Positions 49,301-57,328 of a stretch of DNA of 64,000 nucleotides are shown piece after piece. Origin of the DNA: Pseudomonas sp. ICMP 561 (GTDB taxonomy: Bacteria > Pseudomonadota > Gammaproteobacteria > Pseudomonadales > Pseudomonadaceae); assembly GCF_002699985.1 (NCBI RefSeq), contig NZ_LKBT01000009.1, forward strand, positions 62,001 to 126,000, given 5' to 3'. Every line of letters starts with the position of its first letter. Within the stretch, counting starts at the first letter, position 1. The translations under genes were made by a program, and so were the position numbers. A model generated the notes under the pieces. That model had not been told where the DNA came from and did no database searches. It saw nothing but the letters and a program-made list of their open reading frames with translations.

Positions 49301-50453
49301 GATCGCGGACCAGTACAACCGCCAACTGCACAACAACGAAAGTGCTGTGCTCACAAAGCTCCGTGAGGAAAACCCTGCAAACGCTGATCGCTTGGACGCG
49401 GCAGCTTGTGCATTGGTGAAATGCAGTGCCTCTGTTCCAGTTGGGGGGGATGGATACGACAAACTTCTGAAAATGGAAACCGATGGCGCTGGCTATACGG
49501 CTGAATTGAATCAACTGAAAGCCACAGGCGTGTTCGGCGAATACTCGAAATGGGATAAGGCTAACGACGCACTGCTGAAGAATGACGAGTCTATCAAGCG
49601 TAGTGGCAATGCCAGTGCTGCCATCGCTGGTGCGGCTGCAGCTGCGGGTGGTTATGCAGGCGCCGTAATGACAGCTCCTGCGTGTCTTACTATCATCGGT
49701 TGCACACTTCCGGCACTTTCCCTGGCGGGTGGTACTTATTCAGCCATGGAAAGCCTGGAGGCAACCCGGCAAATCTTCGCGCCTTATAAGGGCACACAGG
49801 GTGCCACTGTCCTGGCGTCGATGGATATTAACACCTATCCCGGCGACGTCAGTCCGATTATTGACTACGGGACTACGGCTGCTAAAGTCGCAGCGGGGGT
49901 CGCGCTCGGGAGGTTGGGTGGCAAGCTCGCGTCGGGCGAGTACAGCCTGCTGAAGGTCGAGGGGAAAGGTGCTGGCAGTGCGGTAGATGATGTTGCGGGT
50001 GGTGCGAAAGTGTCGGGTGAAAAAACATCCGGCAGGGAAAGCGCAGGTGGCGCTGGGAAAACTGGCGAGGGGAGTTCTTCAAAAAATCCAGAGTCCCCTC
50101 ACCCATCGCCAGACGCAGAAGCAGGGTTTAGCAACCTTCCCAAAATGTGGGATGTGCCCGACACAACTATTAGTAAGTTTCCGCAGAGTTGGGCGGCCTC
50201 ACCGAATAAAAAAGGCGTCGGTTTCAGATGGCAAGATCCAAACAATAAAGGAAACGGCGTTCGTATCGATAAAGGTGAGCCTAGTATCAGTCAGCCCACC
50301 CAACAGGTAGATCATGTTATCGTTAGATCTAATGGGCAGGTTATTGGCAGAGATGGAAAGCCAGTGACCGGATCGATCAAAGAAAATGCGGAACAAGTTC
50401 ATATTCCATTAAGTGAGTATAAAAAATGGAAAAGTTGGAGCTCTCCGAATTAA
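43332..50453 (+). CDS. TpsA/CdiA-like filamentous exoprotein with C-terminal toxin
   Basis: A 2373-residue protein. It has an extended signal sequence (about 1-48, ending QAAG), then the TPS secretion domain with NPYG near 158 and a CNGCGF cysteine pair. Long hemagglutinin repeats follow (NTGSVVASRNLS-like units, about 330-560), then a second repeat block (about 1230-1600). A hydrophobic Ala/Gly segment (about 1700-1765) precedes the pretoxin region. The last 110 or so residues differ in base composition and hold the likely toxin: GVRIDKGEP, QQVDHVIVRSNGQVIGRDGK and HIPLSEYKKW. I do not know the toxin family for certain. No VENN motif is visible. Confidence 0.92.
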   Translation: MDVHQFALLARQPSAELKPRKRFLGVSKRALALLMVNVMFWQPIWAQAAGGVAVSGGTNTSVGQAANGVPVINIAAPNAAGLSHNQFKDYNVGKEGVILNNSTSAAQKTQLAGYINGNSQLGGKAAGVILNEVNGGSASQLNGYTEVAGKSARVIIANPYGVTCNGCGFINTPRVTLSTGKPVLDGNGKLDRFEVDGGSVNIEGDGLNADNVDQFDIITRSAKINANIYAKQLNVVAGANDVNADTLATTARAGNDAEKPALAIDSSALGGMYANTIKLVGTEKGVGVKLAGDMAASGGDMQIDANGHLTMAKAAASGAVNVNAASLDAQDSIYAGTSANVQTRGSLKNQKVLAARDRITLSSGGQLTNSGTVQAGINPDNTRNATGDVSLNGKKINNTGNVVATRNLSATAEQSLTNSGAIQATTAANSAADTGNVSLAGASVTNTGSVVASRNLTTTASQTVDNSGVLQAGVNADNSRNAIGDINLNGQTVTNTGSVIASRNLSATAGQSLVNNGGIFAAGQTLIATTSLLDNQNNGQLLSDGGMTLTADSLLNGSDGYISSGGGMTIRAGAINNRAGLIESGSTLDLGASTLDNTNGQIRSLGLTGNSRFAIAGLLDNSGGALESANTDLSLAAGSFQNLNGSILHVGTGALDVSGLALDNAGGSLVTRGGLTFNKAAWTNSSVIQAANLTLDVGNFQQTATGQLLGTNSFVGRGANWSTNGVIASDGRVDLTLTDQLTNSGRITSATSVGVNAPRVSNLGTLAAGQVLTVSTGSLLNDHALIFSGGNISLQVDELNNVASDIYAMGNLLVDRDGLGGLATSITNSSSNIQADGTLSLAASTIKNIRTILTVESGIYSASITPTACIEGQTAGDCEGGKQNRPFLISQRDHLAVTEASAASSITSGGSMLLTGGSLLNSSSSIAAGGNLTAIFDDLTNTAIETHDTQTDRVFVTERTRSPGFMRRLASAFTQKYSIDSPGYNKNDLGGLEAALATFIGRTEGEKPDFAKTTQLAAPDQSYSAIIQAGGAVNVQAKNGIDNSVVRGGYTYVGSGAKTDTSEPGYSTVVALNPQLAPDLGQQAVNPINLPGFQLPTSQFASNPQKYLIESDPAFTNLGRFLSSDYMLDKLGYNPDEAQKRLGDGYYEQKLIQQAVIARTGQRFIDGQTSDAGLFKYLMDNAIASKDALNLSVGVSLTGEQVAALTHDIVWMEQHEVSGQKVLVPVLYMAQANNRLAPNGALITGNDVSLFSGRDLNNSGTLRATNNLGVSAGGNLTNSGLVEAGNLLQMRATNNLTNTAGGVIAGRNVDLVAVNGDLLNERSVTTHQSDSGYRSERTQFVNNAARIEAADTLTMQAKRDVNSIGSVIKSGGDTTIQAGRDVNIVSAQQENSGAVGTRSTRQNITQYGSVVEAGRDFQVVAARNISAVASQISATRNLTLDAAENLNIASAADEQHSYSKSKKVTAQEDHVSQVSSVLKAGGDVALRAGQDMALVSSKITAGNQAYVYAGNTLSLQAAQDSDYSLYDMKKKGSFGSKKTQRDEVTKVNYVGTEITTGGNLVLASGGDQLYQVAKLNSGKDLTLESGGAITFEGVKDLHQESHEKSSSSLVWNSMKGKGHTDETLRQSQLIAQGALAIKAVDGLKIDVKQVDRQTVSQTIDAMAKADPQLAWLKDAEKRGDVDWRQIKEVHDSFKYSNSSLGQGAMLAIIIIVTVVTAGAGTFATAGAAAGSAASGAATAASISTATAATIGTAVEAATVATLTSMTSQAVVSTINNKGNLGGVFKDTFSSDNLKGLAITGATAGFTAGVIDPNLGGTTKPYNNLTKGFDLSSLNDVGGFALHAGAQGVASGTIKTAINGGSLGDNVLDDLVYQAGNVAGAIGFNYVGTYAQNEYLAAAKANDAVGKALWDEGGAARTAMHAFMGGAMSSATGGDFTTGAVAAGASQAMAKVLNETFQSHPEFREGASQIVGLTAAGLAGGDVNTASRVAQIADQYNRQLHNNESAVLTKLREENPANADRLDAAACALVKCSASVPVGGDGYDKLLKMETDGAGYTAELNQLKATGVFGEYSKWDKANDALLKNDESIKRSGNASAAIAGAAAAAGGYAGAVMTAPACLTIIGCTLPALSLAGGTYSAMESLEATRQIFAPYKGTQGATVLASMDINTYPGDVSPIIDYGTTAAKVAAGVALGRLGGKLASGEYSLLKVEGKGAGSAVDDVAGGAKVSGEKTSGRESAGGAGKTGEGSSSKNPESPHPSPDAEAGFSNLPKMWDVPDTTISKFPQSWAASPNKKGVGFRWQDPNNKGNGVRIDKGEPSISQPTQQVDHVIVRSNGQVIGRDGKPVTGSIKENAEQVHIPLSEYKKWKSWSSPN

Positions 50454-50806
50454 AATTTCCCGCGATGAGAGATGAGTTGATCTCTTACTTGATGGGGTTG
50501 TCGAGCGCTGAGTATCAAAACAACGCTTGGGTTGCTAGAGAAGACCCAGATTTAGCTTATGATGAGTTTAATTATGTTGTGCATTTTTTGTATGATGACA
50601 CTGATCTAGCGACTGATGCCAACTCGTGGGTCGGATTGATATTTAGGGCGGAAAGTGAAGCGCTCGCTATTTCTGAGGTTGTGCGTAGCTTGGACGTAAT
50701 ATTTGAAAAATATGGTACCGCTCTTTCCGATGCTGAGTATTTGACGAAGCCCGAATGGGCTTACGTCATTGAGTCATCTAAAAATGCACTGCTGGAGCTT
50801 TCCTGA
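50426..50806 (+). CDS. Putative immunity protein (SCO4402-like)
   Basis: A 126-residue acidic protein whose ATG lies 28 bp inside the 3' end of the tpsA gene, the arrangement expected of toxin/immunity pairs. The stretch YVVHFLYDDTDLATDANSWV and the closing KPEWAYVIESSKNALLEL fit the SCO4402 family as I remember it, a family often found as immunity. It is AT-rich compared with upstream tpsA. It would protect the producer and siblings from the TpsA C-terminal toxin. Confidence 0.65.
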   Translation: MEKLELSELKFPAMRDELISYLMGLSSAEYQNNAWVAREDPDLAYDEFNYVVHFLYDDTDLATDANSWVGLIFRAESEALAISEVVRSLDVIFEKYGTALSDAEYLTKPEWAYVIESSKNALLELS

Positions 50807-50836
50807 GCACGGAGAGGCGCCATTTAAGAGAGTAAG

Positions 50837-51130
50837 TCGGGGTCAGACCACGATAAACAGCATTGAAGTCGCATTGCGCCGGGATCAGATTGCGATGAGA
50901 CAACAAGCTCTTTAATAATTCGGCATTTATTTTTGTGATTATCCGATGTTCTCCCGCAACGTCAAGTGCCATGTTCCTAACAGGTGCGGATACTAAGCAG
51001 GTGGCTTCAGCCTTTTTTAATAGTTATCGCTAGCTCTGAATACGCGCCTATGCCAACAACCGCCTAGCCCCCAATGGCGTCCTGATCACTGGTCGTGATG
51101 TATTTAATGGTGGTCTGACCCCGATTCTCC
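50837..51130. mobile_element. 293-bp inverted-end element, copy A
   Basis: The left end reads TCGGGGTCAGACCACGATAA and the right end TGGTGGTCTGACCCCGATTC, complementary over about 17 bases (core AATCGGGGTCAGACCAC). The last third contains a fragment homologous to tpsA codons near 1227-1252 (ANNRLAPNG-LITGRDV). No transposase frame. The right end abuts the broken 5' end of a second tpsA. Other copies: 54684, 56578, 57329, 59252 (variant), 61895. Confidence 0.85.
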
Positions 51131-54074
51131 CCGAAACGGCTATACCACGTTCGTGGGCCAGGAAACGCTCAAGAACAAAAACCGAGAATCGCAGCAAACC
51201 GCAGCCGCCAGCCACATTGATGCGGGTCAGGATATCGTCGTCAATTCCGGGCGCGATATCACTCAGCGAGGATCAGACCTCTACGCTAAAAATGACATCG
51301 CTCTGCAGGCCGGTCGCGACATAACGATCGATGCAGCCGGTGAGCGCAGCGAAAGTGCCAGCAGCCAAAGTGCCAAGCGCAGCGGTACGACCACTACTGT
51401 CAGCTACAACTACGGCAACATGGTTGACGCCGTTAACGGCGCAGGTAAAGGCGAGGACAACACCAGCAAAGCCTCTAGCACCTTGAAGGCCGTAGACGGT
51501 GTGAACCAGTTCTTCTCCGGCCCGACCGCTGACGGCAGCATTGGCAACTCCAGCCAGAGTCAGTCGGTAAGCCAGGTTATTAACAGTAACCGCGGCTCAA
51601 CAATGGTCGCGGGCAACGACATCAGCGTGCTTGCTGGCAATGACGTCACTGTCCGTGGCAGTAATTTCCAGGCAGGCCGTGACATCAACGTCCAGGGTCG
51701 GGACGTCACCTTCGACGTCGCCAAAGGCAGCCAGGACAGCGAGGGTGAACAGACCCAAAGCAAAGGTGGGCTCAAAGGCGGCACCACTGGCGGCTTCAAG
51801 ATCGGCATCGGCGGCAGCACCGGTATTGCAACGCAGGAAGGCATGCAGGGCACGTCCCAGGCTTCGCAACTCAAGGCTGGCCGTGACATTAATCTTGAAG
51901 CCCGTCGCGACCTCGCACTGATCGGAACTCAGGCCGCTGCAGTCAGAAACTTTTACCTCAAGGCCGCCAACGACCTCACGATTCGTGCCGCCCAGAATGA
52001 GTCCTCCAGCCAGGATGACCGCCACAGCGGCGGCGCTGAGGGCGGTATCGCCGTTGGCCCGAGCGGGATCGGTTTCTATGCCAGCGTAAACATTGGTCGA
52101 GGCGAACTGGATCGCGAGGGCAAACAGCAACAGGGGGCTTATCTTCTCGCGGGCAATCAGCTCGGGTTTGAAAGTGGCCGAGACACGACAATCGCTGGCG
52201 CTCAGCTAAGCGGTAAAGACGTGACTGGCAACGTGGGTCGCAACCTCAGCGTCTCGTCAGTTCCCGACACCGGGAAGGCCAGCGGCAAGCAGTTTGACGT
52301 CAGCGCCACTGTCGTTGTCGGCTACGGCGCGTCTGTCAGCGGCTCTGTCGGCTACGGCAAAACCGACGGCAAAACCAACTGGGTTGGTAATCAAACCTCG
52401 ATCACTGCGCAAGACAAACTCGACATCAAAACAGGTGAGCATACCCAGCTCGACGGCGCACTCATCGCGTCCAACACCGGCAACCTGAAACTGGATACCG
52501 GCACATTGGGCTTCAGTGACATCGCCGGTCAGGACAAAGAGCGCTCCTACTACCTCAATGTGGGCGGCAGCTACGGCCTCGAAGGAGGCCAGCCACAGCA
52601 AGACTCCAGCCAGGTGAGCAAAGGTAATTCAGGCGCGAATGGCTGGAGCGTAGAAGGCTACAACTACGAAAAAGACCGTCAACAAATGGTCCGGGGCACG
52701 ATTGGCGCCGGTGATATCGTCGTCCGTCAGGACGCCGTTACTGGCAAGGACTCGACTGCTGGCCTGAATCGGGATGTGAGCAAGGCGTCCGAGATTACGC
52801 GGGACGAAGAGAATCGCACTGATTTGTATGTGACCAAGTCCTCTACCGATGCAGTGCTGAGTCCGGTTGAAACGGTAAATGGCTGGATCGGCGACGCCCA
52901 ACAATACGGAACGCGTCAGGGGCGAGTTCTCGCCGACGGCGTGAATGGAATTCGTGCCTCTACGCTGACGAACGAAGACATTTCTGCCGAAGCTAAACAG
53001 CTGCTGGGTGTAGAGCAGTCTCTCGCATTCGGTAAGAAACTCGTGGCTGGCGGCATGGCTTTTGGAGCCCTTGACGGCGTATTCACTGCGCTGGACAACA
53101 TGGCCAAGTCGGCGGCTGCGCTTGAGAACTGCGGCGAGAAATGCATACAGCGGGTTGAAAATAATAGCGTTACACCTTCGGCCACCTCCGGCCCAGGCCG
53201 CACGCAGGAGCTGCCAGCCAGCCCGGTCAATCCTGAGGAATTTAATATCCTCATGGAGGATGCTGCCGAGTTTTCGCAAACGATACCGGTCACGCAGATT
53301 GAAACAGCGATAGCGATGGCGCAGGTCGTGATGGGGCCGATGAAATTCATCATCAGCACCGCAGCCAGCTATGCGGCCAAGCAAGTCGTCGGGGACCAAG
53401 TTGATGAGTTAAAAGATCAAGCCGCCATCAAGCTGGTTTCTTTCTTCACCCCTCTGACTGAGGCTGACGTCGTACGTATCGACGCGCTGGCTAAAGAGGA
53501 CTACGCGAACAAGGTAAAGGGCGCGGTGTTCGATGGCAGCACTGAGCTCATTGGCGCGAAGTTTGTGGTCGACACTGCAGTGCAAACTGCTATTGGCGGC
53601 ATCGGCAAGGCGGGTGGTAGGATTATTGGGGTTGTGGGGGAGAGAGAGACAAAGGGCGCAGGTGCTGAGGTAAGTGATGTTGCTGTTGTCCGGCCATCGC
53701 ACAAGCAATCCGAGGTAGATGTTGGAACTGACATTGGTCAAGGTGCTCGCCCACAAGTTAGTTACAAAAATGGAAAAGAGGCACGTTACGGAACATCCGG
53801 CAGTGTTCGTCCAGACTGGTGTGTAGGTGACGTATGCAGCGTTGAAGTGAAGAACTACAACATTGCAAAAAATCAAAGCGGGTTGATTAATAATGTTTCC
53901 AAACAAGCCATCCAGCGAGCTGAAAATTTACCGAAGGGAATGCAGCAGCAAGTCGTTATTGATGTGCGTGGCCAGATGATAACTGTAGACCAAGAAAGAA
54001 ATATAATTAAAGGTATTGTTCAGAAGTCGAATGGAGCAATCAAGCCAGAAGCCATTGAATTTAAGAGGAACTGA
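51108..54074 (+). pseudogene. 5'-truncated second tpsA with nuclease-type toxin end
   Basis: An open frame of 988 codons (first usable start GTG 51153) that lacks signal, TPS domain and most repeats. It begins in the repeat region (NGYTTFVGQETLKNK), continues with hemagglutinin repeats and a pretoxin region (LTEADVVRIDALAKEDYANK), and ends in a toxin: RPDWCVGDVCSVEVKNYNI, whose D-x(n)-E-x-K pattern fits PD-(D/E)XK nucleases. Without a signal it cannot be exported by TpsB as it stands. It could donate its end to the intact tpsA by recombination. The immunity gene overlaps its stop. Confidence 0.8.
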
Positions 54075-54565
54075 TGAAGAGTGTAGGTTTTCAAGGTGGT
54101 AGCTCAATTTTTGAGCTTGGCATGGCTTCGGATATGGTTTGCTTTTTTTCTGTGGTTAGAGAAAAAACTGAGCTATCAGGAAGTGATCTTATTATATTAG
54201 ATCGACTGTTTCGTCGCTATTTGCGCCTTGAGGATTTAAAGGGGGCGACGATTTTTATGTTGAAGTCCAAAGAGTGCTTGTCTGGCATTTCTAACTGCAT
54301 TATTGAGTTGGAGAGTTTGGGGTGGGTTTCAAGTAATAGTTGCTTAGATACGACATGCTTAAATTATGCGGAAGTATTCAGTAAGTATTTCGACGGCTTT
54401 GAATATTGCGTTGATTCAGCTAAGGGGTTCTATGAGGACTGGGGAGTATACAAGCCTGTCAGAACGATTGTTTGTGATATGCCTGATTACATGATCGAAA
54501 AACTTCGGCCATTACATGAGTATGACAATCTTGGTCCTAATGATTCGCCATTCTGGCTGCGTTAG
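54074..54565 (+). CDS. Putative immunity protein for the PD-(D/E)XK-type toxin
   Basis: A 163-residue protein with AT-rich codon use, overlapping the toxin stop (ATGA). It is soluble, with no signal, and contains DLIILDRLFRRYLRLEDLKG and a C-terminal DNLGPNDSPFWLR. I do not recognise the family. Position and coupling make it the likely cognate immunity protein. Confidence 0.6.
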   Translation: MKSVGFQGGSSIFELGMASDMVCFFSVVREKTELSGSDLIILDRLFRRYLRLEDLKGATIFMLKSKECLSGISNCIIELESLGWVSSNSCLDTTCLNYAEVFSKYFDGFEYCVDSAKGFYEDWGVYKPVRTIVCDMPDYMIEKLRPLHEYDNLGPNDSPFWLR

Positions 54566-54601
54566 TTTTTATTTGACCATTTCTATGTGACTGAGGGAAC
54601 T

Positions 54602-54680
54602 GGGGGCAGACCACGATTGTTTTCATAATCGCCACACCCTTGGTTCAGTACATTTGAATGTTTTTGATGTTTGATGGAGT
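54602..54680 (+). repeat. Duplicated lipoprotein-gene 5' flank (copy without gene)
   Basis: About 79 bp (GGGCAGACCACGATTGTTTT to TTTGATGGAG) match 55872-55950, the upstream region of the lipoprotein gene at 55959. Here the gene is missing: the flank runs directly into the left end of element copy B. Confidence 0.8.
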
Positions 54681-54683
54681 AAA

Positions 54684-54975
54684 TCGGGGTCAGACCACAA
54701 TAAAATGCATTGAAGTCGCATTGCGCCGGGAATAGATACGGCGAGATAACAAGCTCTTTAATAATTCGGAATTTATTTTTGTGATTATCCGATGTTATCC
54801 CGCAGCGTCGAGTGCTATGTTCCTAACAGGTGCGGATACTAAGCAGGTGGCGTCAGCTTTTTTTAATAGTTATCGCGAGCTCTAAATACGCCACTATGCC
54901 GACAACCGTCTGGCGCGCATGGCGCCCTGATCACCGGTCGTGATGTGTTTAATGGTAGTCTGACCCCGATTCTCC
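54684..54975. mobile_element. 293-bp inverted-end element, copy B
   Basis: Same ends and internal order as copy A, 292 bp, with several substitutions. The right end (GGTAGTCTGACCCCGATTCT) joins the 5'-truncated HNH-type toxin gene, and the frame through the element end continues in phase into the toxin. Confidence 0.85.
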
Positions 54976-55364
54976 ACAATGCGTATCTCACTGATATTCA
55001 GAATTTGACAGGTCGGCAGTTTACGCCTCAACAGTTGGACCTCTTGAAGGCCGACCTACGTCAAAATACGTATACGCGTCTATCCAAAGAAGAGGTGGAG
55101 TTGAACCGGATTGATTTTGACAGGAAATTGCCAAGTATCCGAAAAGAATGGGAAGCAAATACCTGACAAAGTTGGCCCAAGGAAACCTACACTGATGGGT
55201 CAGGCGTTGAGAGAGTCAGAAGTTATGATGCTCACCATGTGATTGAAAATAAATTTGGAGGGAAGGCTGAATGGTGGAACATTACACCCGCTTTGCGAGG
55301 TGTCGAACACCAGGGCGGCATTCATAGAGCGCAAGGTCCAGCAGAAAAAATATTTGGTAGATAA
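54945..55364 (+). pseudogene. Orphan HNH/AHH-type nuclease toxin end, interrupted by a TGA
   Basis: From a GTG in element B the frame reads MFNGSLTPIL, then a pretoxin helix pair (TPQQLDLLKADLRQN, then LNRIDFDRKLPSIRKEWEAN) to a TGA at 55164-55166. The same frame continues for 65 codons with a clear HNH-like end: RSYDAHHVIENKFGG, WWNITPALRGVEHQGGIH, KIFGR and TAA at 55362-55364. A single nonsense change thus appears to have killed an otherwise intact toxin tail. Its stop overlaps the immunity start. Confidence 0.75.
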
Positions 55365-55816
55365 TGATGAAAAACTTAGAAGAAGCACGGCAGCTTATAG
55401 ACGCCATCACATCCGCTGAGCTGTATGAAGGAGACTTCGGTCATCCCATTTCTGACCGTGCAGCCATACTCATGGGTGTTGACGAGGCAGAGCAAAATAA
55501 TGTGCCTAGTGACTATCTGGAGTTTCTTGCAGAGCTGGGAACCGGTGATCTCGACGCCGCCTTCTATGTAGACCCAGCGCCAGCTAAGTATTCCTCTATA
55601 GTTGGCAAAGAGGTGGAAGAATATAAGGGGATGTATGTAGTTGCAGGGAATCAAAGCGGTGTGTTGTATGCCTTTGACTGCGAAAACGATTGGTCTGTCG
55701 TAGAGATCAGCTCTGAAAATGATGGGTTTGCATGCGTATCGGTGAGCTTCTCTGAGTTTATATTAGCGAAGCTTAAATATATTAAAGAGCTTGTCGATTG
55801 GCGTGCTGCTCACTGA
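55364..55816 (+). CDS. SMI1/KNR4 (SUKH)-like immunity protein
   Basis: A 150-residue acidic protein with the SUKH pattern: NNVPSDYLEFLAELGTGDLD near 40-60, a central YVVAGNQSGVLYAFDCENDW, and a C-terminal FSEFILAKLKY helix. SUKH proteins are common immunity proteins, often paired with HNH-type nucleases, which agrees with the disrupted toxin just upstream. A second ATG at 55367 is equally possible. Confidence 0.75.
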   Translation: MMKNLEEARQLIDAITSAELYEGDFGHPISDRAAILMGVDEAEQNNVPSDYLEFLAELGTGDLDAAFYVDPAPAKYSSIVGKEVEEYKGMYVVAGNQSGVLYAFDCENDWSVVEISSENDGFACVSVSFSEFILAKLKYIKELVDWRAAH

Positions 55817-55871
55817 ATCTTTTAATGAGCCTTGGACCTATCGGCTGGCGGGGCCAGACCGTGAAAAAAAA

Positions 55872-55950
55872 CGGGGTCAGACTACGATTGTTTTCGTAAT
55901 CGCCACACCCTTGGTTCAGTACATTTAAATATTTTTTGTATTTGACGGAG
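55872..55950 (+). repeat. Lipoprotein-gene 5' flank (copy with gene)
   Basis: Second copy of the 79-bp block at 54602-54680, beginning CGGGGTCAGACTACGATTGT, which resembles the left end of the 293-bp element. It ends directly at the ribosome-binding site of the lipoprotein gene. Confidence 0.8.
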
Positions 55951-55958
55951 AGGCAGCA

Positions 55959-56540
55959 GTGAAAAAAGTGACACTCCTAATGTTGGTTGCGGCCTTGGCA
56001 GGATGCCAATCCAATGTCAGAAGCTCCGCACCCACGCTGCTCAAAGACGGCGTTCAACTGCAGCAAAAACAGGTGGTCGCGGATGCTGAGCACGCCAAGA
56101 TCATCATGAGGTCCACCGGCTTCACTTATCCGGTTTTATTCTCGGTGCGCCGTTCTGCTGACCCTGATCAGCGCCCAGAGGTTCTGGGGCGTGTGGTCGA
56201 TTCCGGTCGCGGCAAGGTTTTTGGCTGGATTGCCAAGATGAGCGAGGTAGCCAACAGCGCAGCAGTCAAGCGCTTCCCTCAACTCGAAGTACAGGCAGAT
56301 CCCGGTCAATCCATAGAAGTGATTGGTGAGTCCAGGGTCATTAAGGACGGCGGGATTTTTCCTGACAGTGTTACGTACGACTGCGGCCCCATGCGCTCGA
56401 CGTTCAAACCTGAAAAGCAGAAAACCTATCTGGTTGAATTTGTGATCATTGGAAAGGGCTGCGAACAGCATGTTTATGACGTAACTCAGCCCAATACGCG
56501 TGTGCCCGTCAGCACTGAGAATGGCGCGGGCCCGGTCTAG
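55959..56540 (+). CDS. Putative lipoprotein
   Basis: A 193-residue protein with a lipoprotein signal peptide: MKKVTLLMLVAALAGC, lipobox LAGC with the lipidated Cys16. The mature part is soluble with two later cysteines (YDCGPM and GKGCEQH) that may form a disulfide. It has a GC content closer to the core genome than the nearby immunity genes. The function is unknown; its place in the array suggests an accessory or periplasmic immunity role, which is inference. A partial copy follows at 56871. Confidence 0.7.
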   Translation: MKKVTLLMLVAALAGCQSNVRSSAPTLLKDGVQLQQKQVVADAEHAKIIMRSTGFTYPVLFSVRRSADPDQRPEVLGRVVDSGRGKVFGWIAKMSEVANSAAVKRFPQLEVQADPGQSIEVIGESRVIKDGGIFPDSVTYDCGPMRSTFKPEKQKTYLVEFVIIGKGCEQHVYDVTQPNTRVPVSTENGAGPV

Positions 56541-56577
56541 CCATCATGAAGCCCCGGCAGTTTAGTCATGGAGTAAA

Positions 56578-56870
56578 TCGGGGTCAGACCACGATAAAAA
56601 GCATTGAAGTCGCATTGCGTCGGGAACAGATTACGGCGAGATAACAAGCTCTTTAATAATTCGGCATTTATTTTTGCGATCATCCGCTGTTCTCCCGCAG
56701 CGTCGAGTTCCATGCGCGTAACAGGTGCGGATACTAATCAGGTGGCTTCAGTTTTTTTAATAGTTATCACTAGTTCTGAATACGCCCCTATGCCAATCAC
56801 CGCCTAGGCCCCCATGGCGCCCTGATCACCGGTCGTGATGTATTTAATAGTGGTCTGACCCCGATTCTCC
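56578..56870. mobile_element. 293-bp inverted-end element, copy C
   Basis: Left end TCGGGGTCAGACCACGATAA, right end TAGTGGTCTGACCCCGATTC, 293 bp. It separates the complete lipoprotein gene from the truncated copy, and its right end runs in phase into that copy (GLTPILLRSADPDQ). Confidence 0.85.
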
Positions 56871-57262
56871 TCCGTTCTGCTGACCCTGATCAGCGCCCAG
56901 AGGTTCTGGGGCGTGTGGTCGATTCCGGTCGTGGCAAGGTTTTTGGCTGGATTGCCAAGATGAGCGAGGTGGCCAACAGCGCCGCAGTAAAACGCTTCCC
57001 TCAACTCGAAGTACAGGCAGATCCCGGTCAATCCATAGAAGTGATTGGTGAATCCAGAGTCATCCAGGAGAACGGGCTTTTCCCAGACTCTGTTGTGTAT
57101 GACTGCGGTCCCATGCGCTCGACGTTCAAACCTGAAAAGCAGAAAACCTATCTGGTTGAATTTGTGATTGTTGGGAAGGGCTGCGAACAGCATGTTTATG
57201 ACGTGACTCAGCCCAATACGCGTGTACCTGTCAGCACTGAGAATGGCGCGGGCCCGGTCTAG
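56871..57262 (+). pseudogene. 3' fragment of a duplicated lipoprotein gene
   Basis: Nearly identical to the last two-thirds of the lipoprotein gene at 55959 from the codons for RSADPDQRPEVLGR onward, with differences clustered around VIQENGLFPDSVVY. The signal peptide and first 65 or so residues are missing. The break lies exactly at the right end of element C. A start at 56915 (GTG) is possible, but a product without the lipobox would not reach the envelope. Confidence 0.8.
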
Positions 57263-57328
57263 CCATCATGAAGCCTCACCACTTCACCCATGGCGCAACC
57301 GCGTATGTGTTGGCCAACCCTGAGTAAA

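Noticed and set aside
50778..50972. A roughly 50-codon minus-strand frame conserved in several copies of the 293-bp element (LLKSLLSHRNLIPAQCDFNA)
   Set aside because: It stays open in copies A, C, D and F, but is broken in B, has no well-spaced ribosome-binding site, and the plus-strand tpsA homology explains the other part of the element better. It could be a remnant of an ancestral gene.
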